NCBI RefSeq assembly: GCF_029168945.1
Contig: NC_083607.1
Location: forward strand, 33,217,257-33,281,256
From: Cannabis sativa
Lineage: Eukaryota; Streptophyta; Magnoliopsida; Rosales; Cannabaceae
Reading direction: 5' to 3'
DNA: 64,000 bases
Shown here: positions 35,679 through 47,403 of the stretch, one piece after another
Layout: each line of letters begins with the position of its first letter
Numbering within the stretch: position 1 is the stretch's first letter
The notes under the pieces: generated by a model
What the model was told of the DNA's origin: nothing
The model's database searches: none
Seen by the model: the letters and a program-made list of their open reading frames with translations, nothing else
Position numbers and translations under genes: made by a program

Positions 35679-37529
35679 TGTTGGAAATATTTTATCAAGA
35701 TCTAGATTTACTACCAAATATGTTTTGTTAACATCCTAATATGAATTCTAAAACAATAAAATAAACACATAAGAGTTTAAGAAAACCTTACATTGGGTAC
35801 AGCAGAATATAATGACTCCTTCCATTCAGATCTCTAGCCCTTGATTCCTTTCTGTAGCAGAGCATAATAAAGATCTGAATCTGGATCTCTTTCTCTCCTT
35901 CTTTGATGCTGATTTTCCATAGTCTTACATACTATGATTGAGGTACCACTTGATGTGTGTGGGCACTACTCTATCACTCAAGGTATTTCGAAATTAGAAG
36001 AGAAGAAAAGAGAGAGAAGGGGTGGCTTGGCTTTTTTCTGAAGGAAACAATGTTCAAAGTTATGAGTTTCCTAAAGCCAATACTTTCTATTCATAGAATG
36101 CCCTCTAGGTTTAGGTTAGAATTGTGTGGCATTAAAATAATGGAAAAAATAAAATGGTAAACCTCTTGCATAGTGTGCGTCCCATATAAGGAAATTGGGC
36201 CTCACTTTGCAACTTTCCCATTTTGTTATTTTTCATCCCCATTTTCTCAAAAATGCCAATTTTCGAATTTAACCATTCAAATGCCAATTCTAATTATTTA
36301 ATAACTTAAAAAAAAATTATTAAATAATATTGCCATTTAATATATTTATTAATTTAGACATATAAAGTATCTTAATTAATAAATAAACCTAGAATCTCTT
36401 TTCTTTATAATTTCGCCCTTGCTTAGTGAAAATTCATAAAGTCGACATAGTCTAACTTTAGAATTACAATTGATTAATTAAAATCAATTAACTGAGTCTT
36501 ACAATCAGTATGGTATCAACTAGTATGGGGACCATGGGTCTATATAACTGAGCTTCCAATAAGTTGAACCGAATTCACCAAGTAAATTCCCTAACTTATT
36601 AATTCCTTATTGAATCCACTCTTACAACTTAGAATTGCACTCTCAGGCAAATAGAACGCTCTATATGTTCCATGATATAGATACGTCATTAGTTATCCAA
36701 TGTATAATAATAATTTGATCAATGATCCTCTATATAGATGATTTACACTGTAAAGGAATTAAATTATCGTAACACCCTATAATGTATTTTATCCTTAAAA
36801 CACTTAACCCTGTATAAATGATATTTCGGCTAAGTGAAATGAGTACTCCACCATTTATATTCGTTTGGTGAAGCTCGAAGGAAATCATCCTTTACTTTCT
36901 ATTAGCCAGATAGAAGCTATAGATTCAATTTTTATGTTAGCGCTCCCACTCAATTGTACTATCGTGTTCCCAAAATGTACGTATCACCCTGACCCAAAAG
37001 TAGGCTTAACTAACAAATCAAAGAACACGAATACTACTCTTAAGATTGAACCTAATCATATCAGGATTAAGATCATTTGATCTAGGATCAACAGGTGATA
37101 TTGAATTGAATAAATATCACGGTAAATTCTAATATATCTAATTAAAGTTCAATATCGGTCCCTTCCGATGTATACTCCATACATCTGATACTGGTAAACT
37201 TTGCCAATGTCCTGGAAAGGACATAACACTTTTGCAAGGTGTAAGAATACCTATCGCTGATTATACCATGTCAGTCTAAATCCAGTGTTCTGACAAATCA
37301 GGGAATAAACTTTCGAACATATATTTAAGATTATATTCCACTGTGCTGACAACACTATAATCTTTAACAAATTCGTATGTTCTTGACTTAAATAGAATTC
37401 ATACATTATATATATAATCATGAAATAAATCATGTGAACCATGCAACATAAAATGTTATTTCTGATCTTTATTAATAAGTAAATCTGATTATATTGAAAT
37501 GGGTTTTATTTAGGGCACAAAACCCAACA
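35679..37529 (-). repeat. 5' LTR of copia-B
   Basis: 1,851 bp on the minus strand, TGTTGGGTTTTGTGCCC...TTCCAACA, the partner of 25493-27344. Its TATA-like box has decayed to TATGAATA near 36090. Confidence 0.9.
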
Positions 37530-37534
37530 TGAAT

Positions 37535-37557
37535 TTGGTCAGACAAAGGTGGAAGAA
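37535..37557 (-). pseudogene. 23-bp sliver of the Tat2 antisense gene between two insertions
   Basis: It is bounded by the TGAAT duplicate of copia-B and the target site (AAGAA) of the solo LTR. Removing both insertions restores minus-strand reading FFHLCLTKF between NVGD (41000 region) and TPRGIKYLSTLF (25500 region), which aligns with the Tat1 protein. Confidence 0.75.
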
Positions 37558-37852
37558 TGTAATATCCGCTTTCTTGGGTAATTAATTTTTTTTATTTATT
37601 TATTTATTTTGTTTGCCATGGGGATAATTTATCATTTCGAATAATTATTAGTCTAGTGGTGTATGTGTTTTTTTTTAGTGACAATAAAATTTATTATTTT
37701 TATTTATTATTATTTTATTTTAAGGGTATGTATAATGCTAGATAAATAATTAAATTATTAGAGATAATTTAATATTTTATTATTTGTGAATATTATTGTA
37801 AGTATATTAACAATAAAAATATGGGTAAATATATTATAGCATATTGTTTAAT

Positions 37853-38012
37853 TTATTATTACTAATAATAATATTACTATTATTACTATTATTATTATTA
37901 ATACTATTATTATTATTACTATTACTATCATTATTATTATTTATTATTATTATTATTATCATTATTTTTACTATTATTATTATTATTATAAAAAGTATTA
38001 TTATTATTAGTG
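37853..38012. repeat. Imperfect ATT/ACT trinucleotide microsatellite
   Basis: Long run of ATT, ACT and ATC triplets in the solo LTR. Confidence 0.9.
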
Positions 38013-38818
38013 TTATAGTTATAGTAACATAGGTTTATATATGTATATTTATATATATTTTGAAAATTTAAAGATGTTGATTTAGGGTTATATTAGGATT
38101 AGGAATATATATAAGATGTTTATATGATTGTTTAGGGTTGAGAGAGTTTAGAAACGGTGGTGAGAGGCAGAGACGGAGAGGGAGGCTCGTCGAACGAAAC
38201 CGAGCCGTGAGAAAAGTGAGATTTTGAGTTGAGAGTTTTTGGGTTGCCTTAGATTATTTCATTGAGTTTTATTTCATCCAAGAGGAGTTTTAGATGCGAT
38301 TAGAAGGTCTATAATCGCACCATTCGACAGACATCATTATTACGTTCAAAATACCGTTCTTGAAACGGATCCGAATTTGAACGTGTTTAAGTTGTTTCGG
38401 AGATCAAAGGAGGTTGTGTTTAAGTTTATGGGACCCCAAAGATCAGTTTTAACGTGAAGAATCGAAGCTTTAAGGTCTGAAACGGAATTCACCATTTTTG
38501 GACTCCATTCTTAATGGTTAACCGCCAACGAAGAAGATAATCGGATTTTGGCCATTTTGGCTCTTTTTCTTGGCTGTTATTGGTTGTTTTGGGATCCTGG
38601 ATTCATTGTAAGGTTCTTCCAATCAAAAATACACGTCGAAAGCACCCGAAGAAGAGTTTTGCATTCGCCGACACCGAAACCGACGAGAACTCCGGCGACA
38701 CTTCGTCCAGGGGTTTCTGGAGGTTATTTTTCAATTTTCTTTCAGTTCTTGACTTGTGCTAGGTGTTCTTAGGCCTACTATGAAGTTTGATAATTTTCTT
38801 GCAATTATTTGATTTATT

Positions 38819-39310
38819 ATGAATTATTTGGTTTATTTGTTAAATTAATTAAGAAAAATACTTAGATTACTCAGAAAAATCTAAATATATTTTATATGAT
38901 TAATTATGAGACATAAACTATTGCAAAATTGGTAGATTCGAATTTCGGTTAATTTTGTATTTTTCATGAATTATTTGTGTTATTTATTAAGTTAATTATG
39001 AAAAATACTTAGGTTGTTCAGAAAAATCTAAGTTTATTTTCTATGATTGGTTATGGATTATAAACTGTTACAAAATTGATAGACTAGGTTTTCGGTGGAT
39101 TTTGTATTTTTCATAAATTATTTGTGTTATTTCTAAAGTTAATTATGAAAAATACCTAGATTATTCAGAAAATTAAAAGTTAATTATTTAGGGCTTAGTA
39201 TAGAGTATAAACTGTGTTAGAATATTTAGATTGGGTTTTCAATCATTTTTGTATTTTTCATGAATTTATTTAGTTAATACTTAAAATAATTATGAAAAAT
39301 AGTTAAGTGA
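38819..39310 (+). repeat. Tandem repeat with an exact 147-bp period
   Basis: Units starting ATGAATTATTTG or a variant begin at 38819, 38966, 39113 and 39260, each 147 bp apart. They share GAAAAATACTTAG and TTTTGTATTTTTCAT phrases; the fourth unit is incomplete. Confidence 0.8.
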
Positions 39311-40976
39311 TGCTAAAACAGTAAAATATATTTTTGTAATGCTATTTACTACCTATGGTACGAATTAAAAGGGTTTTTATAATTTATTAGTTTCTGTAGG
39401 TATTTATTATAATTATTTGTGACTAAATAATGATTTAATTGAGTTTTAGATAGAGTAAATATTAAAAATTGCGTTCACTGCTTGGGAACTGTCAATATAA
39501 TGTTACAATATAATTCTAGTCTATGAAATAAATTTAAGACTAGGTTGAGATGTTTTGTTATTTTATATATCTAAGTAATTGGTATTTATATATAGTTTGA
39601 AGTGTAAATTAGTACATGAATATGAATAATAAATTGTACGTGTTTCTAGATTGATTTAATTACTTTTATAATCTGTATAAATGGTTAAGAAATATGTTAG
39701 CTTCTAATTTTGATAAATAATTACATAATTGTATATTTGTTAATAAATAGTATTTTAGTAAAATTTCACGTAAAAAGTATTTGTATGAGCTCATGTTTTA
39801 CGTTAAAAATATTCTTATGGGTACATGCAATGTGTTGGTGTGAATTATATTGATAAATGGTTATCTATGGTGTGGCATGCAAGTAAAATTAGCTTATGTG
39901 TTACGTATTTTTACGTAGGTTTCTGTATGAGTACAGAGATTCATACTTGAATATATTTTGAATGTATTGTTGTGTTAATAAATATTTAGGATCTTGTTCT
40001 CAACAAGGAAATTCATTGAGGTGCTTGGCGTAGCAAGAAGGTGTTCTTAACAACTGAGGTAAGAAGAGTGGACATCTGTGCACAGGGTGTATGTTGAAAC
40101 ATACAACTGTATTATGGGTTTGTATTTACATGTTTTATGGTAGATTGTTGTTTTATGCTAATGTTATTAGTGTGTGATAGTGATAAGGCTTTTGACTGTT
40201 TGTGTGAGGACAGCACTTATAGGATAGGTTTTCTGCTGCTGGTGTGAGCATAGCACTGCAGGATATATTTTTGGCTGCTTGTATGGGTTTACTTGCAGGT
40301 TATCCTATCATGGGTGAGTACAACTTGTGATAAGGGATTGCCCTATTGGATGCCGAGTGTGAGAACAGCACAAGGCAGGGCAGGTTACACTTCATGTTTG
40401 ATCAACATGAGTGGGAGTATGTTATCGTATGTGAGGACAATGTGCGATAAGATACCGTGTGTTATGTGTGTGAGTATATCATGCATTAAGATTACACTGT
40501 GATATGTTGTTATATTATATTTGAGAAGAGTATGTGATGTGATATGTTGGTATATGTATGCTAGCATGGTATGAATTGATTTGATGTTGTGATGTTATTA
40601 TGTTTATGACCATGTTATCTAGTTGGGGGGTTATGTCCTACATAGCTCTTCTTACTGGGCGTTAGCTCACGGGTACTCTGTGTGCAGGTAAAGGCAAAAC
40701 TATACAGTGAGGGTGGCGAGCTCGAGGCATGGATTACATGTTAGGGGATTGTCACGATGTTTTGGTTTGAGAATGTTTCTTTAAAGATTGTGGCTCGATC
40801 ACTTTTGTAAAAGTTAAATGTTTAAAAATTTATAAATGAATCAAGTGTTTTTGTTTTAAAATAATGAGATCTCATGCTTTAGTTATTTTCAATAAATTAG
40901 TTTATTGTTTTATTATAAATGGTTTTAAACGGACTAGTAAGTGTGACGTTTCGGGAAATCGGGGCGTTACAAAGAA

Positions 40977-41506
40977 GTCTCCCACATTCCTAAAGTACGG
41001 GTGCAAAGGCAGCAATGCCCCTTGCTTGGCGTGAGCACCCGACCAGGCACACATTCCCCTTTCATGGTTTGTGGTTCGATTGTTGTGAGCGAGAATGTAA
41101 CAGTCTAATTCGCCCAGGTAGCCATCCTGGTCCAGATCCCATAAACGTGCCTTGGTAACCTTTGACGGAGGGCTCACCCACCTCGCACCCAAAGTACCTT
41201 GCCTTTTGTGAGGAACCGCAGCATTAAGTTCTTCACTGGCATAGTCCACGCCGTCAACCAGGACATCGCCATCAGCATTGATTGGCTCCCTAGCCTCATT
41301 ATATCCCCCATAGTATGGGGGACATAATGAGGATTGCGAGGACGAACATCCTCCTGTTCCTCAATCTCCTAGACCTCGGCGTCCCCTTCATGATCCTCCT
41401 CCGCCTAGACGGATGGATCATGTTCGACACTGGGTAAGGTGGCATGCTTGATCATTTGAGGGTCAGATGCATCGATTCTACGCATTGTCTTTTTTGGACG
41501 AGCCAT
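40977..41506 (-). pseudogene. Tat2 antisense gene, N-terminal part
   Basis: ATG 41506 (MARPKKTMRRIDASD) opens the protein. In-frame stops lie at CCGTCTAGG (near 41410) and again near 41370. The conserved text from MDYASEELN (41249) to ALLPLHPYFRNVGDFF ends at the solo LTR insertion. The part LPLHPYF is the start of the PF04195-like block. It is homologous to the Tat1 antisense protein with a different extreme N-terminus. Confidence 0.7.
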
Positions 41507-42384
41507 TATCCTATTGCTGGACAGAAGACTTAAGCTAAAATGCATGTCACCTTGGTTCATGTACAAAAGACAACACAAAATATAAGTGTTTGGTCGGGAT
41601 ATCGAACGTTAAAACAGGCAAATATGCAGACCAGGAGTACTCAACATATAAAAGAATAAGAATATTTAACGAAAAGTCAAAACTCAGGAAGTTTGAAATT
41701 TTCTCGAGTTAGGGAAAAAAATATCATGAATAGAATAAGCAAGATGAAAGACAGGCATTATGCAGTTCAAAAAGCAAGCATTACGAACGTTGAAATCGAA
41801 TGAACCGTAACGAAGGAAAATCGCAGAGTTTCTAAACTTAGGGTTTCCTACATATCTTCTACAACAAAGTTGAAGGTGCATTCATCAAAAAAAATGTGCG
41901 AAATAAACATAAAAGAAATTGAGAACTTACTCAAGGATGGAATGTCTGGATTCAGGTTGCACCAAGCCAAACGAGCAGTTTTCAGGAAAGCACTTCAGAA
42001 AACTTGAATCCAAAAACCTCTCTTTTCGCTCTGAGCTTACTTAGCAAGGAAGGTTGGTGAAAATCCGTTCGAGGACAAATGCCAACTGATATTTATAGGC
42101 AAAGAACGAAAAGGGGTAATCATTTCAAAAGAACCACAAACTTCGGTTCCTCCCTAAAAGTGAATATGGGGAATCAAAAGCAATCAAGTGCAGCTGTCAA
42201 CTGTGGTGAGAGAAAATCAGATTTCGAAATATTAATTGTCAGGGCATTTATTAGCCAAAAACCAAAAGGACACCAAGTCAGCTTCACATCGAGTCGCGAA
42301 TAGACGCGCCTGACACGTGTCACCCATTCAAACACAAGGAGAGCTTGGATGAAGTCTACACGCAACTTTGAGAGTCTCGTACAT
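41507..42384. other. Tat2 antisense-gene upstream region
   Basis: No ORF supported. It carries the minus-strand TATA box at 42091-42097 and otherwise resembles the position of the Tat1 promoter/leader region. Confidence 0.4.
42091..42097 (-). promoter_or_regulatory. Candidate TATA box of the Tat2 antisense gene
   Basis: TATAAAT on the minus strand, preceded by GCC as in the other two copies, about 590 bp upstream of ATG 41506. Confidence 0.5.
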
Positions 42385-42398
42385 ACTTGGGGGGCAAA
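42385..42398 (+). other. Polypurine tract of Tat2
   Basis: ACTTGGGGGGCAAA directly before the LTR start TGTTATCCC. Confidence 0.7.
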
Positions 42399-42790
42399 TG
42401 TTATCCCAATTTTTGCACTCTGACGTGGCATCACACGATGGTGACACGTGGAATCAACTCCGAGAATCTGCTCGCAAGATGCAGTTCGAACAGGATAACT
42501 CATATGCATGATCGAGGCAAGGCAATCAGCAACCCGCAGAGAACGAAAAACACTTAGCGAATTCAGCTTTCGCATCGTGAGTCATCAAGGAAATCCCTAT
42601 AACTTGGCGATCAGATTACAATGATATGGCAAGCTGTCCAAATCCCACGATCAGTGTATTCTGTATTTACTATGCAATCTTTCTGCTTATATCAATTGTA
42701 ACGAGAAGGGAAATACTTCCTCTCCAAGCTCAAAGCCCTATAAATAGTGATGCATGTTCAATTATTAAAACAACTATCCAATTTATTGCA
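42399..42790 (+). repeat. Truncated 3' LTR of Tat2
   Basis: It starts TGTTATCCC and carries the two ACGTGG boxes (42423 and 42446) and a TATAAATA (42739-42746). Shortly after the TATA box the text switches to copia leader sequence; the breakpoint is only approximate (42755-42795). Confidence 0.7.
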
Positions 42791-45148
42791 TGTGTGTGTT
42801 TTATATTGTTTATTATTAAAACAAGTTTTATAAAACCTATTATTGTTTGATTTAAATTTCCATGGTTAACTTGTTGACAGATCCAATGATCTGATTTTAA
42901 CCAATGGTTCAATTGTCAATAGGTCAAATAAATAATTTGTAACAGGTAAATTTTACAATCTTCTTTCATCTGTGTATAAACCTAGTAACATGATAGGATC
43001 CATCAAAGTCAGTGTGTCTGTGTGAGCTTATATGTTTGCTTTGGGCTTAGATGCATATAGGGAGCCCATTTAATTCTTGTAATTTAAGTGGACTTGGTTG
43101 CTAAATAAAATTATCACACTTGATAGATTTTATTTAGGTCCAATTAGCATTTGGGCCTATTCAATTAATAATAGTAGTTTAAATTATGGTTAAATTCTTC
43201 TCTTTTGGGCCTTGTGTGAGATTTAGGGGGCCATTATTAGTGGGGAAGACATACTGAACCCAACCCTCCCTCATATGAACAACTCTAATTGTGAAGACCC
43301 ATTCGCCTGATTTGAATAACTCTAATAGGTTAATTAAACTAGTTTAACCTAATAAAATTGATTAGCAACATAATTAATTTCAAAATATATGAAATTAATT
43401 TTTCATCATATTATTTTAAAATTAATTAAAGAAAAACACATTTAGTTTAATGAAATTCAAATTCCAGATAAACTAGATGTATTTTTCTGTATTTAATTAA
43501 ATAAAAGAAGTTATAACTAATTAGATTCTTCTGGATGCTTAATTATTTAAATTTTCAAAGAAAATATATTTAAGTTGAAAATAAGTTTTCAAACTAATTT
43601 TTGATCAACTTAAATTAGAATATTTTGAAATTAATAATTAAGTAGATTCTTCTTGAAAATTAGTTATTCCGATATTCTTTAAAATATTTTTAAGTCAGAA
43701 ATTTGTTAATTTTGTATCAACTTAAATAGGGATACTTTTTAAATTAAGGTGATTAGTTCAAGATACTTAATTTGATATTTAATTAAATTTTGAAAAATTA
43801 TTTAAGTTAAAAATTTTGTTATTTTAGAACAACTTAAATTAGATATTTTTCAGAAATTTATTTTAGTATATTTTATATAATTTCAAAATTTTATATTTAG
43901 TTATAAATAGATTTTCGAAATTATGTTTTGAAAATTAAATTAAAGTTGAAAATTAATTTTTTTAAATTCATTTTGGATCATCTTAAATTAAGTTATTTTC
44001 ATTATTAAAATATATGGATTAAAATAAATGATTGATTAAAAATATATTATTTTAAATAATGAGCTTTAATCAAATAGATATTTGATCTCCATTGTTGGTT
44101 TTACAATGGTTAAATAGTTTCAATATAACCTCGAGACGCTAGACTTCGTCCCCCTTATGGATGGTTATTCGTTGAAAGCATTTAAGATCTCACATGATAA
44201 GTATTTTGTAAGTTTTCGTCTCTATTAGACTCTCCCCTACGGCGACTACTTAGAGATAAACTTACAGAATTTGAAACAATGGTGGAAGCTAATAAAATTA
44301 GAATAACCTTGACTCTCGCCTACTGGGACATCGTTGGATTCTCATTTTGATCGAATAAAAGGTTGCTAAAATGGTGTCAATTTTAGATGAGCTAACTACT
44401 CTATTCAACTAATGTTATCTTTGACTCTTGCCTACCAGGACACTGTATTTCATTATGTTGGAAACCATGGAAAATAATAAATATGTTTAATTTTTGGTAT
44501 TTTTGCAAACATATTTGCTTTACTTGTTATTTTCTAAACTCGTGTATGAATTTATTGAACCAATAATTTATTTCTGTTTATTGATATTTGTAGTGTCAAA
44601 AATGTGTAGCCCACACCCCAATCCTCATCTAGAATATTCCTTTAGGAATGAACTTCAAAGTGTGAAGATGACTCCTGGTCAGAGTATCACTTCACACTTG
44701 CTCATGATGAACATCAAATTCCTGAACTCAGCTATGCTGGGAATTGTTTTATCTGAAGAGAAGAGAGTTCATTTTATTCTCAACAGCTTATCACCTGAGT
44801 TTAACCAATTTGTGATTAACAATTGGAACTCATCCAACATAGACAAGTTGGATGCTGAATTGCGTGCTTATGAACGAACATTGTCACTTGCATGGAGATC
44901 CTTCTCCAGTGATGCATATATGGGCAAAAGCATCTTGCGAACTGATAGGGGTGGAGAATATAGGATATGCAGTTCAAAGATCATTTAATTGAACTTGGCA
45001 TTGAATCCCAATTGACTGCCCGTAGCAATCCACAGCAAAATGGAGTAGCAGAAAGAAGAAATCGCACGATTTTGGAAATGGTTAGGTCCATGCTTAGCTA
45101 CTTAACTCTACCTATGTCCTTTTGGGGATATGCTATTTAGATGGCAAC
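42791..45148 (+). mobile_element. Copia-F: coding copia fragment, left part
   Basis: Copia leader lacking its 5' LTR, with the conserved island at about 42985-43310 and one leader repeat module (about 44085-44465), followed by a gag/integrase remnant. It is interrupted at 45149 by the Tekay element (target GCAAC, 45144-45148) and continues at 54600. Confidence 0.75.
44602..45143 (+). pseudogene. Copia gag fused to integrase by internal deletion
   Basis: ATG 44602 (MCSPHPNPHLEY). Residues to about DKLDAELRAYERTLS resemble the copia gag C-terminal half (ILNSLSPEFNQFVIN). The text then passes without a break into integrase core sequence: RTDRGGEY and, after a frame change near 44965, QFKDHLIELGIESQLTA, NPQQNGVAERRNRTILEM and SFWGYA. 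Zinc knuckle, protease and the integrase N-terminus are missing, so a large deletion joined the two. It ends at the Tekay insertion. Confidence 0.75.
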
Positions 45149-47387
45149 TGTAACACCCTAACTACCTTAGGCGTATTACGTGATTTTTAAACGTACTGTG
45201 CAGCTCGTTGCTAATCAACGAGGTTTATGGAAAAACGTGATTAATTAAAATTTTGCTTTTTGATTAAACTTGTAAAATATATTACAAAAGACTCGGGATC
45301 CCGATTATAAAAATATTTACAAAAAGTTTAACTGTTTAACTATTACATCAAAATAAAAGTCGTCTAACGACAGTTACAAAAATCTCAGCCTTGCTGTCCC
45401 GAGGATCGTACGCTCCAGGCCTAACCGCCCCGACATGTACAATCTCATAAGCTCGCTCACGGTCCATCAGCTACAGCCTTGCCTTTACCTACACATGAAC
45501 ATAAACTGTGAGTCGACAGACTCAGCAAGAAAAGCATAATAATATCATACATAAAACTAACTGCCGTGTCCAACACGATACTGAGTCCCGCTACTGCCAT
45601 GTCCAACATGGTACTGAGCCACTACTGCCATGTCCAACATGGTACTGAGTTTTGAACGTTCATAGGGACGGTACTATTGACAAGTATCCTCCTGATCGGT
45701 CGAACCGGTCATACTCCGGCTGCTGGTCATACTCCAGCCTGTACCGACGGGATAGGTCAATAGCCGAACCACCAACCAAATGTCGGCTGATCGGTCGAAC
45801 CGGTCATACTCCGGCTGCTGGTCATACTCCAGCCTGTACCGACGTGACAAGGTTGGATGGTTCGAAGCCTAAATACATAACTAATGTAATCTAGCAGGCT
45901 TCCTACATGCACGCTAAACATGTAATCTACATATGCATACTGTTATACTAATCTTACCTGGATTCCGATTTCAGGTGTGCGTCAACCCGACCGGAACCGA
46001 AGCCGAGCTACGGACATCGGCTCCTAAACCATAAAAATCACAACGCTATAAGTGACACGCTAAATCACTTCCCGGGGACTAAAACTTGGAACTAAAAGTT
46101 TCCCTATCGATAAAAAGCATGGCAATACCCCTAAAAACCTAAAAACAAGAAAAACTAGGGTTCGGAAAAATTCCCCAACCGGCAGACCGGTTGCCCAACC
46201 GGAATTCCGGTTCGGGAATTATCGAACCCTCATCCGAATTCCGGATGCACAACCGAATTCGGTTCCTCGCAGCGCCCAACTAAAATTCTCATAACTCGAC
46301 CAATTCAACCCCAATTGGTCCCAAACTTTCCGGACACTGCTCTAAACTATCCCTAGAACAAATCCAAGGCATCAAAACCACCCAGAAAACACATATACAA
46401 AAATCACCATTAAAGACCAAGCTTTGAGTTCCAAAACTCAAACTTGGTTAAATCCACTAACATGCATCCAAACCTAGTTAATTCTACTTAACTAAGCATG
46501 AATAAGCTTCTGAAAACACACAAGAACATCCAGCAATTTCACAGAACAAAAAGAACCATTTCTTTCAAAAATTCATAACTTTTTCACATAAAAACTAAAA
46601 GCTTTGAACAACCTAACTAACATGCTTTCAACATAGCTCAACTAATATCAATTAACATGCTTTAAACCACATATATCAACAACAAAATCACAGCAGCAAC
46701 ATATTCCAAAATCATGCATGCATTTCATCAATTTCACATAAAATTCAAGAAAACACAAAGGGAATTTACAAGAGATCACACCTTGACTAGAATTACACAA
46801 GGATGAGTTGAAAATCACAAGCTTTGAGCAGAAAAATCCCAGCCCTAGCAGCCCAAGCTTTGGCCGAAAAGAGGGAGAGAAAGAGAGCTTGGAGTGTTTT
46901 TGAAAATTTCTTAAATTTTGACTAAGTGTTGAATGTTTGAGAAAAGAAGAATATAAATCACATAACTCAATTTATTTCAGCCATTAATTAAACAATTAAG
47001 CATTTATTTTTCCATTTCATAAAATCACAAAAGACAAAATACTAATGGGGCAAAAAGACCATTTTGCCCCTCCACCATAAAATCACATAAATCATACTAA
47101 AGGGGTATTTTTGGGAAATTCTAAATTCCCGGCCATTCCCGACATTCCCAATGTCTAAAACCCGTCCCCAAATTACTAACATACTAAGTTGTGATTTCTA
47201 CTGAGCCAAACGCCGAGTTCCAAAATACCGGACACCGGAAATGCAAAATATAAAAGCTACTGATGACATAATCATGCATTTCTGAATTCCATAAATAACA
47301 ATAATAAATTATTTAAATATCTATAAATAATTTCATAATTAAACATAAACAACTGCTAATTTCCAAATTAACTAAGCGGGCTTTACA
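45149..47387 (-). repeat. 3' LTR of the Tekay element
   Basis: 2,239 bp. Compared with the 5' LTR, differences cluster at 45700-46350 (about 30 or more), while about the last 1,030 bp look identical by eye. The palindrome cluster is eroded here. Confidence 0.93.
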
Positions 47388-47403
47388 ACTATCCCCCCCT
47401 TAA
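47388..47403 (-). other. Polypurine tract of the Tekay element
   Basis: On the minus strand AAGGGGGGGATAGT abuts the LTR start TGTAAAGCCC. The pol stop codon (47389-47391) lies inside it. Confidence 0.75.

Larger units (their letters stand above)
25493..37529 (-). mobile_element. Copia-B: minus-strand copia-type element with no intact gag or pol
   Basis: Both LTRs are present, with a perfect target duplication TGAAT (25488-25492 and 37530-37534). The element spans 12,037 bp, of which 2,257 bp are a nested solo LTR with its duplicated target. On the minus strand the order is 5' LTR, PBS, a long AT-rich leader (35678 down to about 32080) and a decayed interior with only traces of copia RT/RNase H, then PPT and 3' LTR. 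No gag could be found where copia-A has one. The LTRs differ by a few percent. It must have moved with proteins from another element. Confidence 0.9.
37558..40971 (+). mobile_element. 3.4-kb solo LTR of a chromovirus-like Ty3 element
   Basis: TGTAATATCC...GGGGCGTTACA, 3,414 bp, flanked by a perfect AAGAA duplication (37553-37557 and 40972-40976). Its 3' region resembles the Tekay-type LTR (CTTACTGGGC, GCTCACGG, CAGGTAAAGGCAA at about 40650-40697), suggesting a related lineage. It contains an ATT-rich microsatellite and a 147-bp-period array. No coding capacity; the small frames at 38548-38772 are not supported. Confidence 0.88.

Noticed and set aside
37844..38032. Leu/Ile-rich reading frame
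   Set aside because: Low-complexity translation of an ATT microsatellite.
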